NCBI GenBank assembly: GCA_005765155.1
Contig: VCCP01000001.1
Location: 6,324,001-6,388,000 of the forward strand
Source of the DNA: Zelopaecilomyces penicillatus
Lineage: Eukaryota > Ascomycota > Sordariomycetes > Hypocreales > Pseudodiploosporaceae
Length of the DNA: 64,000 bases
Direction of reading: 5' to 3'
Positions 12,834-24,456 of this stretch are shown here, one piece after another. Within the stretch, counting starts at the first letter, position 1; every line of letters begins with the position of its first letter. The position numbers and the translations under genes are program-made. The notes beneath the pieces are model-generated. The model did not search any database and was not told the DNA's origin. It saw only the letters and a program-made list of their open reading frames with translations.

Positions 12834-14046
12834 ATGAGACTGCTCTCCTACATCGCCTCTGCGGCGACGATTGCTCAGCTCTTCGACGGCGTCGTGGCCC
12901 AAACATGGAGCAGCTGTAACCCACTACATTCCAGTAAGTCACGGCCGCACCAAACAACCCCAAGCACAAACAAGAGACCGGAAGTAGAAGCTAACGTTTA
13001 TCCGTCCTGCAGATAGCTGTCCTGCGAACACAGCCCTGGGCATGACTGTTAACGTTGATTTCACAAAGGGCGGCGTCAACTCCTTTGTCGCATCAGGCTC
13101 ACCGAAATATGGCGGCGATGGTGTCTCATTCACTGTTTCACGGGGTGGAGATGCGCCGCAGTTGGCCTCTCTCTTTTACATCATGTTTGGACGAGTCGAG
13201 ATCACCATGAAGGCCGCACCTGGAGCGGGCATTGTGTCGTCACTAGTGTTGCAGTCCGACACCCTGGATGAGATCGACATCGAGTGGCTGGGCTCGAAGC
13301 CAGACGAAATTCAAACCAATTACTTTGGAAAGGGCCAGACGACCTCGTACAATCGCGGCCAGACACACACTGTCAAGGGCACACAGGCAAACTGGATCAA
13401 GTATACAGTTGATTGGACCAAAGACCGCATTGTCTGGATGGCGGGAGACACGGCCGTTCGAACTCTCAAGAAGCAGGACGCCGACACCAATCAATATCCG
13501 CAAACCCCTATGCAAGTCAAGTTTGGCTCCTGGGCTGGTGGTGACCCCAACCACAATGCCCCAGGTACTGTGCGATGGGCAGAGGGCCCTACGGACTATA
13601 GCAAGGGACCCTTCTCCATGATGGTCAAGAGTGTTATCATCACTGATTACTCCACCGGCAAGAAATACCAATACAGCGACACCTCCGGTAAATGGGAGTC
13701 GATCAAGGCCATTGACGGTGAAATCAACGGCAATTTCGGCAAGAAGGGCTCCATCACCGTCACCGCCAGCGCAACCAATACCTCGCCCACAAGCTTCGTC
13801 TCCGTCCCCGTCGGTGGCATTGGCAAAGACGGTAGCGCCGCGACGGCAACTCAGACGGGTTGGCCTTGGGTTGCCAGTGCGAGTCCCAAGGGAGGCAGCA
13901 TCCCCAGTGGATGGTATATGACTCCCGAGGGCAAGATTATGCGCGCTAGCCGTTCCGGCACGACGCCTTTCAATCCGCCACTGGCTGCTCTCTTTCTTGG
14001 ACCCTTTCTCGTTGGAGTCTTGACTTTTATGAACCGTATCGTGTAG
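12834..14046 (+). CDS. GPI-anchored GH16 cell-wall transglycosylase, CRH family
   Basis: Two exons, 12834-12933 and 13013-14046, joined by a 79 nt intron (GTAAGT donor, CTGCAG acceptor), give 377 residues. CRH enzymes cut chitin and transfer it onto beta-1,6- or beta-1,3-glucan in the outer wall. The N-terminus is a signal peptide (MRLLSYIAS through VVAQ), followed by the CRH-type Cys-rich start (SSCNP, SCPANTALG). The GH16 signature DEIDIEW gives catalytic Glu120, Asp122 and Glu124. After the catalytic domain (to about residue 260) comes a Ser/Thr/Gly-rich linker. A hydrophobic C-terminal tail (PPLAALFLGPFLVGVL) fits GPI-anchor addition. No chitin-binding CBM18 module is visible. The 3' flank has a 16-T run at 14138. 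The family assignment is firm; the individual CRH paralogue is not determined. Confidence 0.93.
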
Positions 14047-15057
14047 AGCAGATGCTACATGATACCAGGAAGTATCACAGAAAGAGGAGGAAACACGAGC
14101 TGCACATATTTGTCTCATCGACTTGTATATACGTACATTTTTTTTTTTTTTTTATAAAAAGGTTGCATATCTGGCGTTGATTTGGGTATTAGTTGGGGAA
14201 TAGATTTTTTGAGTTTTAAGTTGTCGGTTGGTGTTCATATATATGTCGGGCAACAGGAGCCGTTCTGGATAGAATTCGGCAAGGATGAACAATTACATGA
14301 TTTAATTTATAGTAATGAACATGATAAGACTCAAAATCGTATAGTTTTCCATAATGAATTCATGAGTGATGGTGTCGCAGAGCATTCTATCCATTTCGTG
14401 AGCACACACGATGTTGAGCAACTCTGATATGTGACAAATCCCGGCAAGATTATTATGGTGTCTGTCATGCATCTCACAACTCCGAACTACTACCAGCGGA
14501 TGTCCGCGATGATTACAGGGGGTCAATAGCAACATGATGGCAGCCGTTTATGCAAGTGGCAAATCCTGGGATTTCAATACAAGCTCTAACTAAATAGCAC
14601 CTGTTGTCATTTCTAATCAAGAGCTAACCGCTGTTTTTGTTGTACGAGTAAAAACCACCATCGCGCCGACTTTGCGCCTTGGGAAGCCCCCATGCGGGCT
14701 GGCCTGCAGAAACCTTTCTGCTTCACCCATCACACCCGCCTTTAATATATTTGCGCCGCTTACATAGCTTGGAAATCACCTGTGAGATCTGCCGCCGACG
14801 CTGGGCAAGTGAAGAAACCTTCATCTTTGGCCCCTTTTTGCGCTTGTATGTGCCAATGTCATCCACCCATCGTACACTGCGTTGCTGTTTCTTTAATTGC
14901 ACCGCGTCTACCAGATGTGTGCCTGATTGGGTGACCTAAACGCCAACTGCATTATAAAAAGAAGAGAAGAAAAGATGATGTAAAGCAGGAACGAAAGAGC
15001 AAGAAGAGAAAAATAGAACGGCGGCATGCGGTCAAGCGCCAACCGGAGTAGGCTGCC
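14047..15057. other. convergent 3' intergenic region
   Basis: About 1 kb between the 3' ends of the CRH gene and topoisomerase I. It contains a T16 run at 14138-14153, probably near the CRH transcript end, and AT-rich sequence. No gene was seen. Confidence 0.7.
14138..14153. repeat. poly-T (T16) tract
   Basis: A homopolymer about 90 nt past the CRH stop codon, followed by ATAAAAA. Confidence 0.9.
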
Positions 15058-18000
15058 TCAGAATTCCCAATCGTCTGCGTCCTCGACTGACTTGATAGCC
15101 CATCGGAACTTGTCCCGGAGTGTCTTGGAAAAGAACTTTTCAATCGGGACATCAAACTTCTTCGAGAACACCACGGTGAGACGGGGATCGATATAGTTCT
15201 AATCCAACGTTAGCAATTGGCGCCATCGGCAGTCATCTTTTGTAATCCACTTACGATCTTGGAGGTGTTCAAGGCAACTTCCTTGTTCCCGTCACGATCT
15301 TCAGCCTGGGTTTCCAACACCTTGATGCGCTCATCAATTTTGTCAATGGCACCCAGGAACTTTTCAACGGTGGGGCCTTTGCCTTCGGCCTCGACCTTTC
15401 CTGTCTTGTTCTCCTTCTTGTTCTTGGTTTGGAATTCCTTGACAACCTGAAGTCGCTCCTTAAGCTCCTTGTCCGGCATGGCCTTTTCCTTATTGGCTAC
15501 GAGCTTTTCGTTCTCCTTTTCGAACTTCTTGGTAATCTTTGTCCGGAGTTCATCCACAAGAAATTGTTGATGCTCTTCTATCCACTCTTTGTCTAGGTCC
15601 TCATCAAGCTCAAAAAAGGTGGCACCCTTCTTCTTCTTCTGCGTTGGGTCAATGTCGAGTATCATTTTCTTGGTTCGCCACTGCTGATATCGAAGGCCTT
15701 TGATCTAATAAATGTTTTTAGTATGGCATCTCTCGTAAGTAACCGTTTTGCTTGTTGCTACATACCCGATCGCCAAGCTTCTGCATTTGTTGTTCATGCC
15801 CAGCACCCACGGTGCGTTTGTGGTTACAAAGAATAGCAACCTTACGGTTGCAGTCATTGTAAAGCTTCACTTTCTCGGCAATAGTACCTCGAGATCGGGG
15901 ATCTTTGCTGAGCTCTTTCAACAGCTCTGACATGGTGTATGAAGCGTTGTAGGTACGGAATACCTTTGCCGTCAAGCCTTGCATGTAGCTGTTTAAGTGC
16001 TTATTGAGTTGCGATGTCTGTGGATGAAGATTAGTTTAACCAGCCAACAGGAGGTCTCCAAGTTCTCAACTTACATTGAGTCTATCAAAGAGATCGTCAC
16101 CATCCGTCTTTGGCGGCTTTTTGAACAACTTCAAGTTCTTGAAAACCTGGGCATCAACATGCGCAGTCTCGTTGTATCTGATACTGTCCTTGCCTAGAAA
16201 ATCAAACGTGACCTGATTAGGCGGCTGCAGCGTGATGTGCTCGAATTTCAAAGAGCAACAGCCCACAGTATCGGCCTCATTCTCAGTATCCTTCTCATTT
16301 CCAGCTCTTAGAGCAAGCTTGTCGATGAGATACATGGCAGTTGCCCGCTGGCGGTCTGCCATGACTTCACTCTTGAGTTCCTTCGTGTACTCCCGACGTA
16401 TCTTGTCGATGTGCTTTTTCAGCTCCCGGGCCTTCTCAAATTTCTTGAAGTCACTTTGGCCCTTGATATCACTGGCGGCTCCAAGCATGACATACTTGTA
16501 GGCGCCGTTGATATTCTCCTGCCACATAGCAAGCCATGTAGCTTTCTGATCATGCTGAACAGCTTTCCATTTGTGCCCAGATGGTGGAGTGGGTACCTTG
16601 GCGCCTTTACCAATGTTGATGGTGATCTGCTCAGGAAAAACTCTCGCCTTGACTCGGCCTGTTTTGGGATGCTCTCCACGGCCACGGAAAAGACTGGGCG
16701 GTTCAACTCTGAAGTTGCCCACCTTTTGCTTTCTACCATCCCACATGCAGTGTAGATATGGAGCCTCAAGCGCGTCTTTCTTTACTTTGGCTGCCTCCTT
16801 CTCGTCCTTGGAGAGGTTCTTCGTTTTGTTGGCTTCAGTCCTGGCCGTCCAATACTCATTGATTTTTGTAAAATCGCATTTATCAATACTCTTCAATTCG
16901 ACTTTTTTCCCGTTCGCGTCAGTCGCTCCATACTTTTTGACATACTCCGAGAAGTCGGTGAAGAAGTTCTTTCGGAAGATGGGATTGTCAAGATGGTGGA
17001 TGGAGGCAGGCGTCATCATGGCAACCCAAAACGTAGCCACTTCTTCGGCCTCGGGGCTGAGACTAATCGGCTTGCCGTCGTATATCAGCTTGACATGCTT
17101 GGGCATCGGTTCGTACTCTGGAGCAAACAGAACGCCATTGTGCTCAAGAGACTGCCATTTTATACTGTCATCCTCAGGCTTCGGCGCATTCCACCATTCG
17201 AACTCATCCTCATCCTCCTCGCTGGCTTCTTTGCTTTTTGCCTTCTTCACCTCCTTTGCCGGAGCAGCTTTCTTTCCCTTGCTAGCTGCACTGCTTGCCT
17301 TTCCCTTCTTGGAGATGGGAGCGTCGGAATCAGATTCCTCTTTCTTGACCCCGTTTGACTTTCTCTTTGATGCAGAGCTAGTTGATTGACGTTTCTTAGA
17401 CGATGCCAGCGGGATGTCATCATCTGACTCGTCCTTTATTGGCTTCTTTGGAGTAGCTTTCGGAGTAGCCTTCGGAGTAACTTTCTTTGCTTGTGCTTCT
17501 TTCGCACGTATCGCTTTTGCTTCCTTCTCCGCTTTCTTTTCGATTTGAGCTTTCTTTTTGGCCAACTTTACACCCAATGGTTGCTCGTCGTCCGAGGTCT
17601 CAGGGAGTGCTGTTTCTTTGTAGGAAGGGGGTAGCTTCTTTCCCCTTGCCTTCACCATAGGCATGTCATCCGAGTCTGACTCCTCAACCTTGTGATTGGA
17701 TCGTGATCGTTTCGCCTATATGTCCACAGTCAATCCCCTGAACTGAACTAATTGAAGTTTCAAGTTCAGAAGTCATAACTCACCAATGGCTCACCATCAC
17801 TGTCCGACCCATCTTTGTAATTGACCTTGGAGGATAGTGACGACCGCGACTTGCGCTTGTTGACGCCGTTCGCAACCGGGCTGTCCACATCCATTTCGTC
17901 CCTGACTGGCCCATTACGCACCGAGAGGCCAGCAAGGTTGTTTCCTTTCTTAGATACGGATCGATCCAAAGCTCGGTCTTCGGAGGCAGTTATCTTAGCG

Positions 18001-18243
18001 GAAGACACTGTTGAGGCGCTGTGGTTAGCAATCCAGTTTGGCGATGTTTTTTTCATTCCAATGTTTAGAGTGAGAGGACTTGAGAGGGACTGGAAGAATT
18101 TGGTTGGCGCATTCTTGCAATCCAAGCCAATATATAAACAAAACCAGGAATCTGGGAAATAATTCGTGAGGAGTAAATAAAAACTTACGGCGACCATTTG
18201 GTCTCGCCAAAGGCTTGTCGTCATCCGACGTGTCGGAGCTCAT
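15058..18243 (-). CDS. top1: DNA topoisomerase I (type IB), nuclear
   Basis: Six exons (18189-18243, 17784-18007, 16075-17715, 15766-16017, 15255-15704, 15058-15198) splice in frame to 920 residues, normal for a fungal enzyme. It relaxes supercoils through a 3'-phosphotyrosyl intermediate during transcription and replication. The first ~230 residues are a Lys/Ser/Glu-rich, probably disordered tail with many nuclear-localisation-type clusters. Next come the core clamp (from about EWWNAPKPEDDSIKW), a highly charged linker, and a C-terminal domain in which NYIDPR carries the catalytic tyrosine (Tyr876). An intron falls directly before the Asn-Tyr codons. The first intron (181 nt) is longer than the others; its acceptor was chosen because the phase fits and a GCTAAC branch site lies just upstream. 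The promoter is shared with the ATP synthase gamma gene. Confidence 0.95.
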
Positions 18244-18734
18244 GATTTCGACGCGCGAGGCTGTAGCTGGGCTAGGACCAGGTGCTCAGAGGTTGGCTGG
18301 CTCGAAGGTGCGCAGATCTATAAAATAGTTCCACAGGCGCAATTGCAACCGGTAAAAATGTTCGAAAATCGCACGCAAAAACCCGAGGTTTACCACCCCT
18401 CAACGACCGGTGTAGGTGATGAGGGAAAGAAAAGCCAGCTGCCCTTGAGCAAAAGCAGTAGAGTTAGGAAGAAGTCTGGACTTCAGTGGATCGTGTTTTC
18501 CGGCCCGCGCCCCCGAGGGTAGGCCCAGTGCTAAGGCGACGGTGAACCACGTGATCAAACGACTAGCCGGCAATTTACCGGGAAAACAGTGAAGGGGAGC
18601 AAAACGCAGCGACCGCAATCAATCATCTCAACCTGACGCATTTCACGCACCCCCCCATCAATTGATCCGAACGCCGAGAGCAATTGGGTCTCCATTGGCC
18701 AGCGGGCTTATCACGACTTTTCACAACCGTCAAG
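18244..18734. promoter_or_regulatory. bidirectional promoter between top1 and the F1 gamma gene
   Basis: The two start codons lie 491 bp apart on opposite strands. Two reverse CCAAT boxes (ATTGG at 18683-18687 and 18694-18698) sit 35-55 bp before the gamma start codon. CCAAT boxes bind the HAP complex, a known activator of fungal respiratory genes, so the placement is sensible. Whether they control both genes is inference. Confidence 0.5.
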
Positions 18735-19968
18735 ATGCTGTCAAGGGCGGCCAGACCGGCTCTCCGAGCTGCGGCTACAGCTCCCATCCGGTAAGCAAAG
18801 CGACAGAGTTTCCGAGAATTTATTGCCGAGGAGGAGCGAGGAGATGCAGACGCACGACACCAGATGCAGAACGCTGCGATGCCCCAAGCCAACGATATTC
18901 AAATTTACTTCCTTGGAGGAGATTGCTATGATGGAAACGTCATGATGTACATTTTTTGGGGGGGTTGCTAACGAAAGAATTCTGCTACAGAGCTACCGCT
19001 GCCGGCAATGCTCCCGCCACCTACGCGACCCTTCGTGAGATTGAGACTCGTCTCAAGTCTATCCGCAACATCGAGAAGATCACCAACACCATGAAGATCG
19101 TCGCTTCCACCAAGCTTACCCGTGCCACCCGTACCATGAACGACTCGCGCAACTACGGCCAGACCTCCAACGAGGTATTCGAGGCCGCCGAGACCACGGC
19201 TGCGGAGGCCGAGCAGAAGAAGACTCTCATTATCGTCTGCTCTTCCGACAAGGGTCTTTGCGGTGGTGTTCACTCAGGAATGAGCCGTAAGATTCGCGCC
19301 ATGGCTGCCACGGAGCCGGCTTTCGATCTCGTCATCATCGGCGAGAAGTGCAGGTCTCAACTCCAGCGAACAAATGCTTCGGATATCCAGCTCAGCTTTG
19401 CTGGTGTCGGCAAGGACATTCCCAGCTTTGCTGATGCTCAGGCCATCACCGACCAGATTGTCATGCTACCCAAGGAATATACGGATGTAAAGATTCTGTA
19501 TAACAAGTTCATCAACGCCTCCAGCTACGAGCCCACCTTCATTGAGGCATTTTCCGAGGAGTCCATTATCCAGTCCCGTATGTTCCCACCCGCGATTTTA
19601 TTGCGCTGTGTGCTTTTTTGATGCTAATTGTCTAAAAAAGCCAACATTTCCGCTTTTGAGGTGGATGATGAGGCACTTCCCAACCTGCGCGAGTACAGCT
19701 TGGCCAACTCCCTGTACTGGGCTTTGGCCGAAGGCCACGCCTGTGAGATTTCAGCTCGACGAAATGCTATGGATGTAGGTTATAGACTGAACAGTTCTGC
19801 CGGTCCTCACTTAGTCAACTTGCTAATTAATTCCCTCAGAACGCTTCTAAGAACGCCGGTGAGATGATTGGCAAGTACCAGATTCTGTACAACCGTACCC
19901 GACAAGCTGTCATTACTGGAGAGCTGGTCGAGATTATTACTGGTGCTACTGCCTCGGAGGATATGTAG
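18735..19968 (+). CDS. atp3: mitochondrial F1-ATP synthase gamma subunit
   Basis: Four exons (18735-18790, 18991-19577, 19641-19774, 19840-19968) give 301 residues, the usual size. Gamma is the central rotor shaft of F1 in the mitochondrial matrix and couples proton flow through Fo to ATP synthesis. An Arg/Ala-rich presequence (MLSRAARPALRAAATAPIR) precedes the mature protein. The N-terminal helix contains the family pattern RLKSIRNIEKITNTMKIVAS. The middle contains SSDKGLCGG and the C-terminal helix ends in RTRQAVITGEL-type sequence. The first intron (200 nt) separates the presequence exon from the body. Codon choice is more C-ending than in neighbours, as expected for a strongly expressed gene. 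Confidence 0.96.
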
Positions 19969-20357
19969 ATTTTTGGTATTGGTGCGAGCTAAAGCCATAT
20001 CAAATTCCCTTTGTACCAAAGCTACAGGATACCCGCCGTGGTGTCCCCAGTGTATCAAAGCCGCAAATACATTTCTTACTTAGTAGACACGCCAAAAGTG
20101 ATGTTGTAATGAATGCATTTTTGAAACGGGTATCGATAAATAAACCTGCCCAGTTCCTTCATGATCTATAAAAATTCAAACCCTAATCCCCATTCACCAA
20201 CCGTCCAGCGCCTAATTACCTTGACCGTCCGAATCCCACGCAGTCAAATCAACATGTATGAATGAAAGCTACACTGGCTTCATGATGTTGTGAGTAACGC
20301 CAGCCTTCACAGCACCAATGGAGATACACCTTCTACGGAAGAAATACAATACTAAGG
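19969..20357. other. convergent intergenic region
   Basis: 389 bp between the 3' ends of the gamma subunit gene and the KDM1 gene. I see only AT-rich 3'-UTR-like sequence. Confidence 0.6.
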
Positions 20358-23300
20358 CTATACGTCAACATCACTATCACCACCCTCCGCATAGCTCACG
20401 TTCTTTACGCGGCGCTGCTTCTGGGCGGTTCTAGCCTCATAACCCTCCTCTTCAGACTCGGGCATGTTTGGATGATCCCTTTCAAAGGCTGCCCGCAATG
20501 CAATGGCTCCACGGTCCCACGTCTCCGACGCTGCAGTAAAATTCTTTATCGCTTCAGCATACATTTTCTTCTGTTCAGCTGCCTGCTCCTCATAAGGCTG
20601 TCGTTCTTCTTCTGAGGCCTCTTTCCACATTTTTGATGTCATGATGCGAACCTCGTTTGGCAATGTCTTGGTCTTGCCGGATTTCCGACTTTGCTCGCGT
20701 ATCTGCTCACATTTCCCCCTCGCCTGGTCAAAATGTGCTTTGCTATAAAGGATATAGGCATTGCAAGCAGGCTTATTTGGACGAAATGGCCGTTCACCAA
20801 TGTTTGCTAAAATATGTTCCCACACTTCAATTTCATACGCTTCCAATCGCGCCTGGCGAGGGTCCTTAGCAGCCTCCTTCCGCTTGTGTAATAGCAGCGA
20901 GTCCCTCGGCAAGATGAGAGGCGTTGGCACCTCTATGGGACCAATCATAGCCTCCAAAACTTCTGAAGCTGCCCGCAACCCTGACAAATATGCACCGTGA
21001 ACTGTAGCTGGATGGGTACCGATGGTATGCTCGCCCGCGAAAAACAAATTACCCACAGACCGAGCCATAGCAGTATAATCATCTGCTTGCATATCGGGAG
21101 CCGCTGAAGAATAACTGCCACGGGCGAATCGATCCGAGCCCCATCTTGTTACCACAGCTTCTACTGGGTAAGGTACATGATATCCAAACACGCCCCTAAG
21201 GATTTCCGTAGCTTCAGCAACCAAGCTTTCATTGCTGGTATGTTCTGTGTCGAACCCAGCATCTCCCGCCATAAGAGCGATGAGACAGGGCAGGCCAGTC
21301 GTGTTAGAAACGTTAAACCATTGAAACAAACGCCCTCGATTGGAGCGATAATCTTGCTGAGATGTGCTGTGCCGGTTGGCGGCATTTCTGAGCACACCAA
21401 ATATGTGCCTGTCAGGCTCCCAAAATACCTTGTCATAGACCAGTACAACCTTGTTGAGAATACCGAAACCCAGACGGCCTATGGCATCTGTCTTCCAGGA
21501 TGGCAACGCAGGTTCGAAGGCAACATTACCATGCTTGAGAACACCGAGGGGTATTGTACATATGACAAAGTCAGCTTCCAAAGTTGAGCCATCATCACAT
21601 TCTACCGTAGCTGAGCCGTCGGTGTCCTCATCACCGTGATACCGAATGCCCTTGACAGGAAAACCTGTTTTTATGTTGAGTGAGGTTGGGCATTGAAGGA
21701 GACCGCGGGCAACGCTCTGATAGCCTCCAACAACCATAGTATGATACCCCTCCCACTCGTTACCTGCATCAATATCCCATAGGCCGAGGCTGAGATTATG
21801 CAGGTTGGTGGCATTGCTGTACTCTAGATTGGCTATATGCCAGTTGATTAATCTGTGATCTTGGGCGTTTAGATCGACTAGCTCTTTGTACTGTGAGATG
21901 GCATGGTCCAGTACTGAGCCCAAAGTGGCATTGGGTGAGTTGACGGCATGACTTAAGTCGATACTGCCATTTCCCTCCCCGCCAGGCTTCAATTTCCAGC
22001 CCATCAGCTTCGCCTTTTCAGAGGCCTTCACTGTCGCAGGAACGCCTGGCTCAGTGTGAACGCGACCTGTCAATTTATCTGAAGAAACTGGTACCATGTT
22101 GATGGTGTCGGGAACGTTTTGCAGCGAAACAGGAGTGGCATGAGGAAGCGAGGCTGTCGCTTCTTCAGCTTGCATTATTGACTTAGTACCATCACCAGGA
22201 CTGTCACGACCCTCATGTAGGAGAGCACGGTTACCCTCAATTAGTTTGGATGGTTGAGCTTTGTACTTAAACTCGCTAACGCGATCTAAGCAGTCATTAT
22301 AGAGCTTCTCGACAATTTGATCTCGATCAGGGTCAACTGGTTTGCCATTGCTGTCGTATATCGTTGTCTCGGCTGTCAAAACGTGATATGGGAGACTCAG
22401 CTGCCCCCGGACAATGACATTCATAGGGTTGCCACGATCAAAACCAGTGATAATCATACCGCCCATTTCGGCCGTGTGTCTTTTGCCCTCAAAATCCGGC
22501 CTAGTATCGTCCAACTTGGTCTTGAATTCGCGTGAGTAGACCCTCCCCCCCACACGCCGCCTTCCCTCAACAATTACTACTTTGGGGGGCTCCTCTCCCA
22601 TCTCGAAGAAGTGACCGGCATATTGCTTGAACAAACCCTCAAGCTGTCTCGCACATGATAGACCCGAAATTCCAGCACCGACTACAGCAATGGTCCTTTG
22701 CCTTTTGGCCGACGGAAACCTGTTGGTGACACTGCGAGGCTCAGGGAGCGCGACACAGCCGTAATTTATATACCCTCGCCGAACTAGCCAATCGTAAGAC
22801 ACACTGGCAGCGTCAAACCAACGGGCATTGCTGCATCCCACTGCCTCATGTCGTGTGACGCCAGTCCAAGGATGTTGCAACCAGATGCGTAGTATACCGT
22901 TTCTGATGTTCAGATACGTGGTTACCTGGCTGTGAGAGATATGGTGTCGCAAAAGGTGATACTCTTCGGGATGTAGGGCGTAGGGATTTAAGCGAGAGGA
23001 TTCAGCCGCAGATATACACTCGCTGGCATATTGGTATAAAGGTATATCGGTTGGAACTGACGACTTTGGACGCACGTCGAAACTCAACCGATCTATGTCG
23101 TGGCGGAATGAAGACGATGAAGATGACGGCAGAGATGGCTGCATGGGCTCATTGACCAGCTGATTCCTGGAACCCTCCATCTCAATGGGAGTTGTAGCCA
23201 AACTCGAACGCATCGAGGGAACAGGCGAACTCTCGGAGAGTTCAGTCAAGGCGGACAGCGAAGATACAGATGATTCGGTACCGTCATCTCCACCGTCCAC

Positions 23301-23694
23301 TTGAAGCAGTGCATCATTTCCAACTCCAAGATTTTCGTCATCGCTGTAGAGTGTCAAAAATCAAGGCTTATGGCTAGGGTGGACTAGGAATGCCATGAGG
23401 TGGCCTGCACTTTGGGACTTACTCAGTGCTGAGGTGTCTGAGAGAGGAATCCTCGGTCTCATTATTAGTGAGGCCGCTCAAATCCATATCTTCAGTCCAC
23501 ACTACAATTTCTGCTGCAATTTCTGAGGACACATCTGATGACTCTTTCGGCGACTTGTGGCTCAGGGCCTGCGATGGAGACGACGGGTGTGTCACCACCG
23601 ATGAAGAGTTTGAACTTATATAACCTTTTGAACACTCCATGACAAACACATTATTCTTAGTGAAATGATTTCTGATGGTGGTCCTCATGGCCAT
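20358..23694 (-). CDS. KDM1/LSD1-type lysine demethylase with SWIRM and HMG box
   Basis: Two exons (23423-23694 and 20358-23343) give 1085 residues. The family oxidatively removes methyl groups from mono- and dimethyl-lysine of histone H3 using FAD, in nuclear chromatin complexes. After a Ser-rich N-terminus comes a SWIRM domain (about 190-290). The FAD dinucleotide motif GAGISG is at 313-318. The substrate/FAD amine-oxidase halves include LNKVV with the conserved lysine (about 722) and the GEHT FAD loop (860-863). A C-terminal HMG box (about 945-1026) is followed by an acidic end. The position of the LSD1 tower is filled by a Ser/Pro/Gly-rich segment (about 456-540) with no visible coiled coil. 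The first exon start is the first Met of the open frame; a Met at residue 20 is an alternative. The architecture matches fungal LSD1 homologues carrying an HMG box, as in fission yeast. Confidence 0.9.
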
Positions 23695-24456
23695 ATCGAG
23701 GCTCTTCGTCGAATGATGGTGGAATGCGTCGGTATATCAGTGGTTACCGGTGTCGATTGGAGATAGACCCGCCGACGTCGTTTCTTGACAATGTGACGGT
23801 CATGGACAAATTGAAAATGAAAAGATTCATCATATAGCAAGAAGAGCCGCACTGAAATTGATCTGCTTGACCTGGTCAGCATGGCTGGGTTGACACATAT
23901 TTCACTCCCAGTAGGATATAAGTGTGTTCTGGGTGCTCACTGACCAAGGGGAAACGTTCTTATTGATGTGTGAGCTGGCGACGGGGCATGATTGAGGCGG
24001 TATCTTAGCATCGGCCGTCAATGCACCGGGAGTCCAATGAATATATCAATTAATGGCGCAGTGAAGCGCAACTGATTGATTTTACTACAAAGGAAGGGCC
24101 AATCAAGGACTTTCAGCACCAATACTGTCAGTTTATCGCGGCCCCCTCAAGATGCCGAAGTCATGGCGAGGTCGCTATGTCACGTGGTAGATCGAGCCAA
24201 TCATGACACACCTGCAGGTGGGCCTTGTCTCTACCTGGGGGCGAGTCCAAGAGACATCGTTCTCATCATACTTTCATCAATAACAGAACACTACTAATAA
24301 CTGAGATGTCACGTTCCGTGATCGATCGGGGCATTTATCGACATGCCAACGGCTGGCATTCGATTAGAGTCGATTGATGTACCAATCATCACGAATATCT
24401 CCGGATCCACTGCTGCACCTAACCTCCGATATAATCATACAACGTGCCCCCGACTA
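23695..24456. other. upstream region of the KDM1 gene
   Basis: 762 bp between the KDM1 start codon and the 3' end of the VPS33 gene. No convincing frame. It probably contains the KDM1 promoter and the VPS33 terminator. Confidence 0.6.

Noticed and set aside
13243..14118. 291-codon open frame antisense to the CRH gene
   Set aside because: It is a codon-bias shadow of the well-supported GH16 coding sequence.
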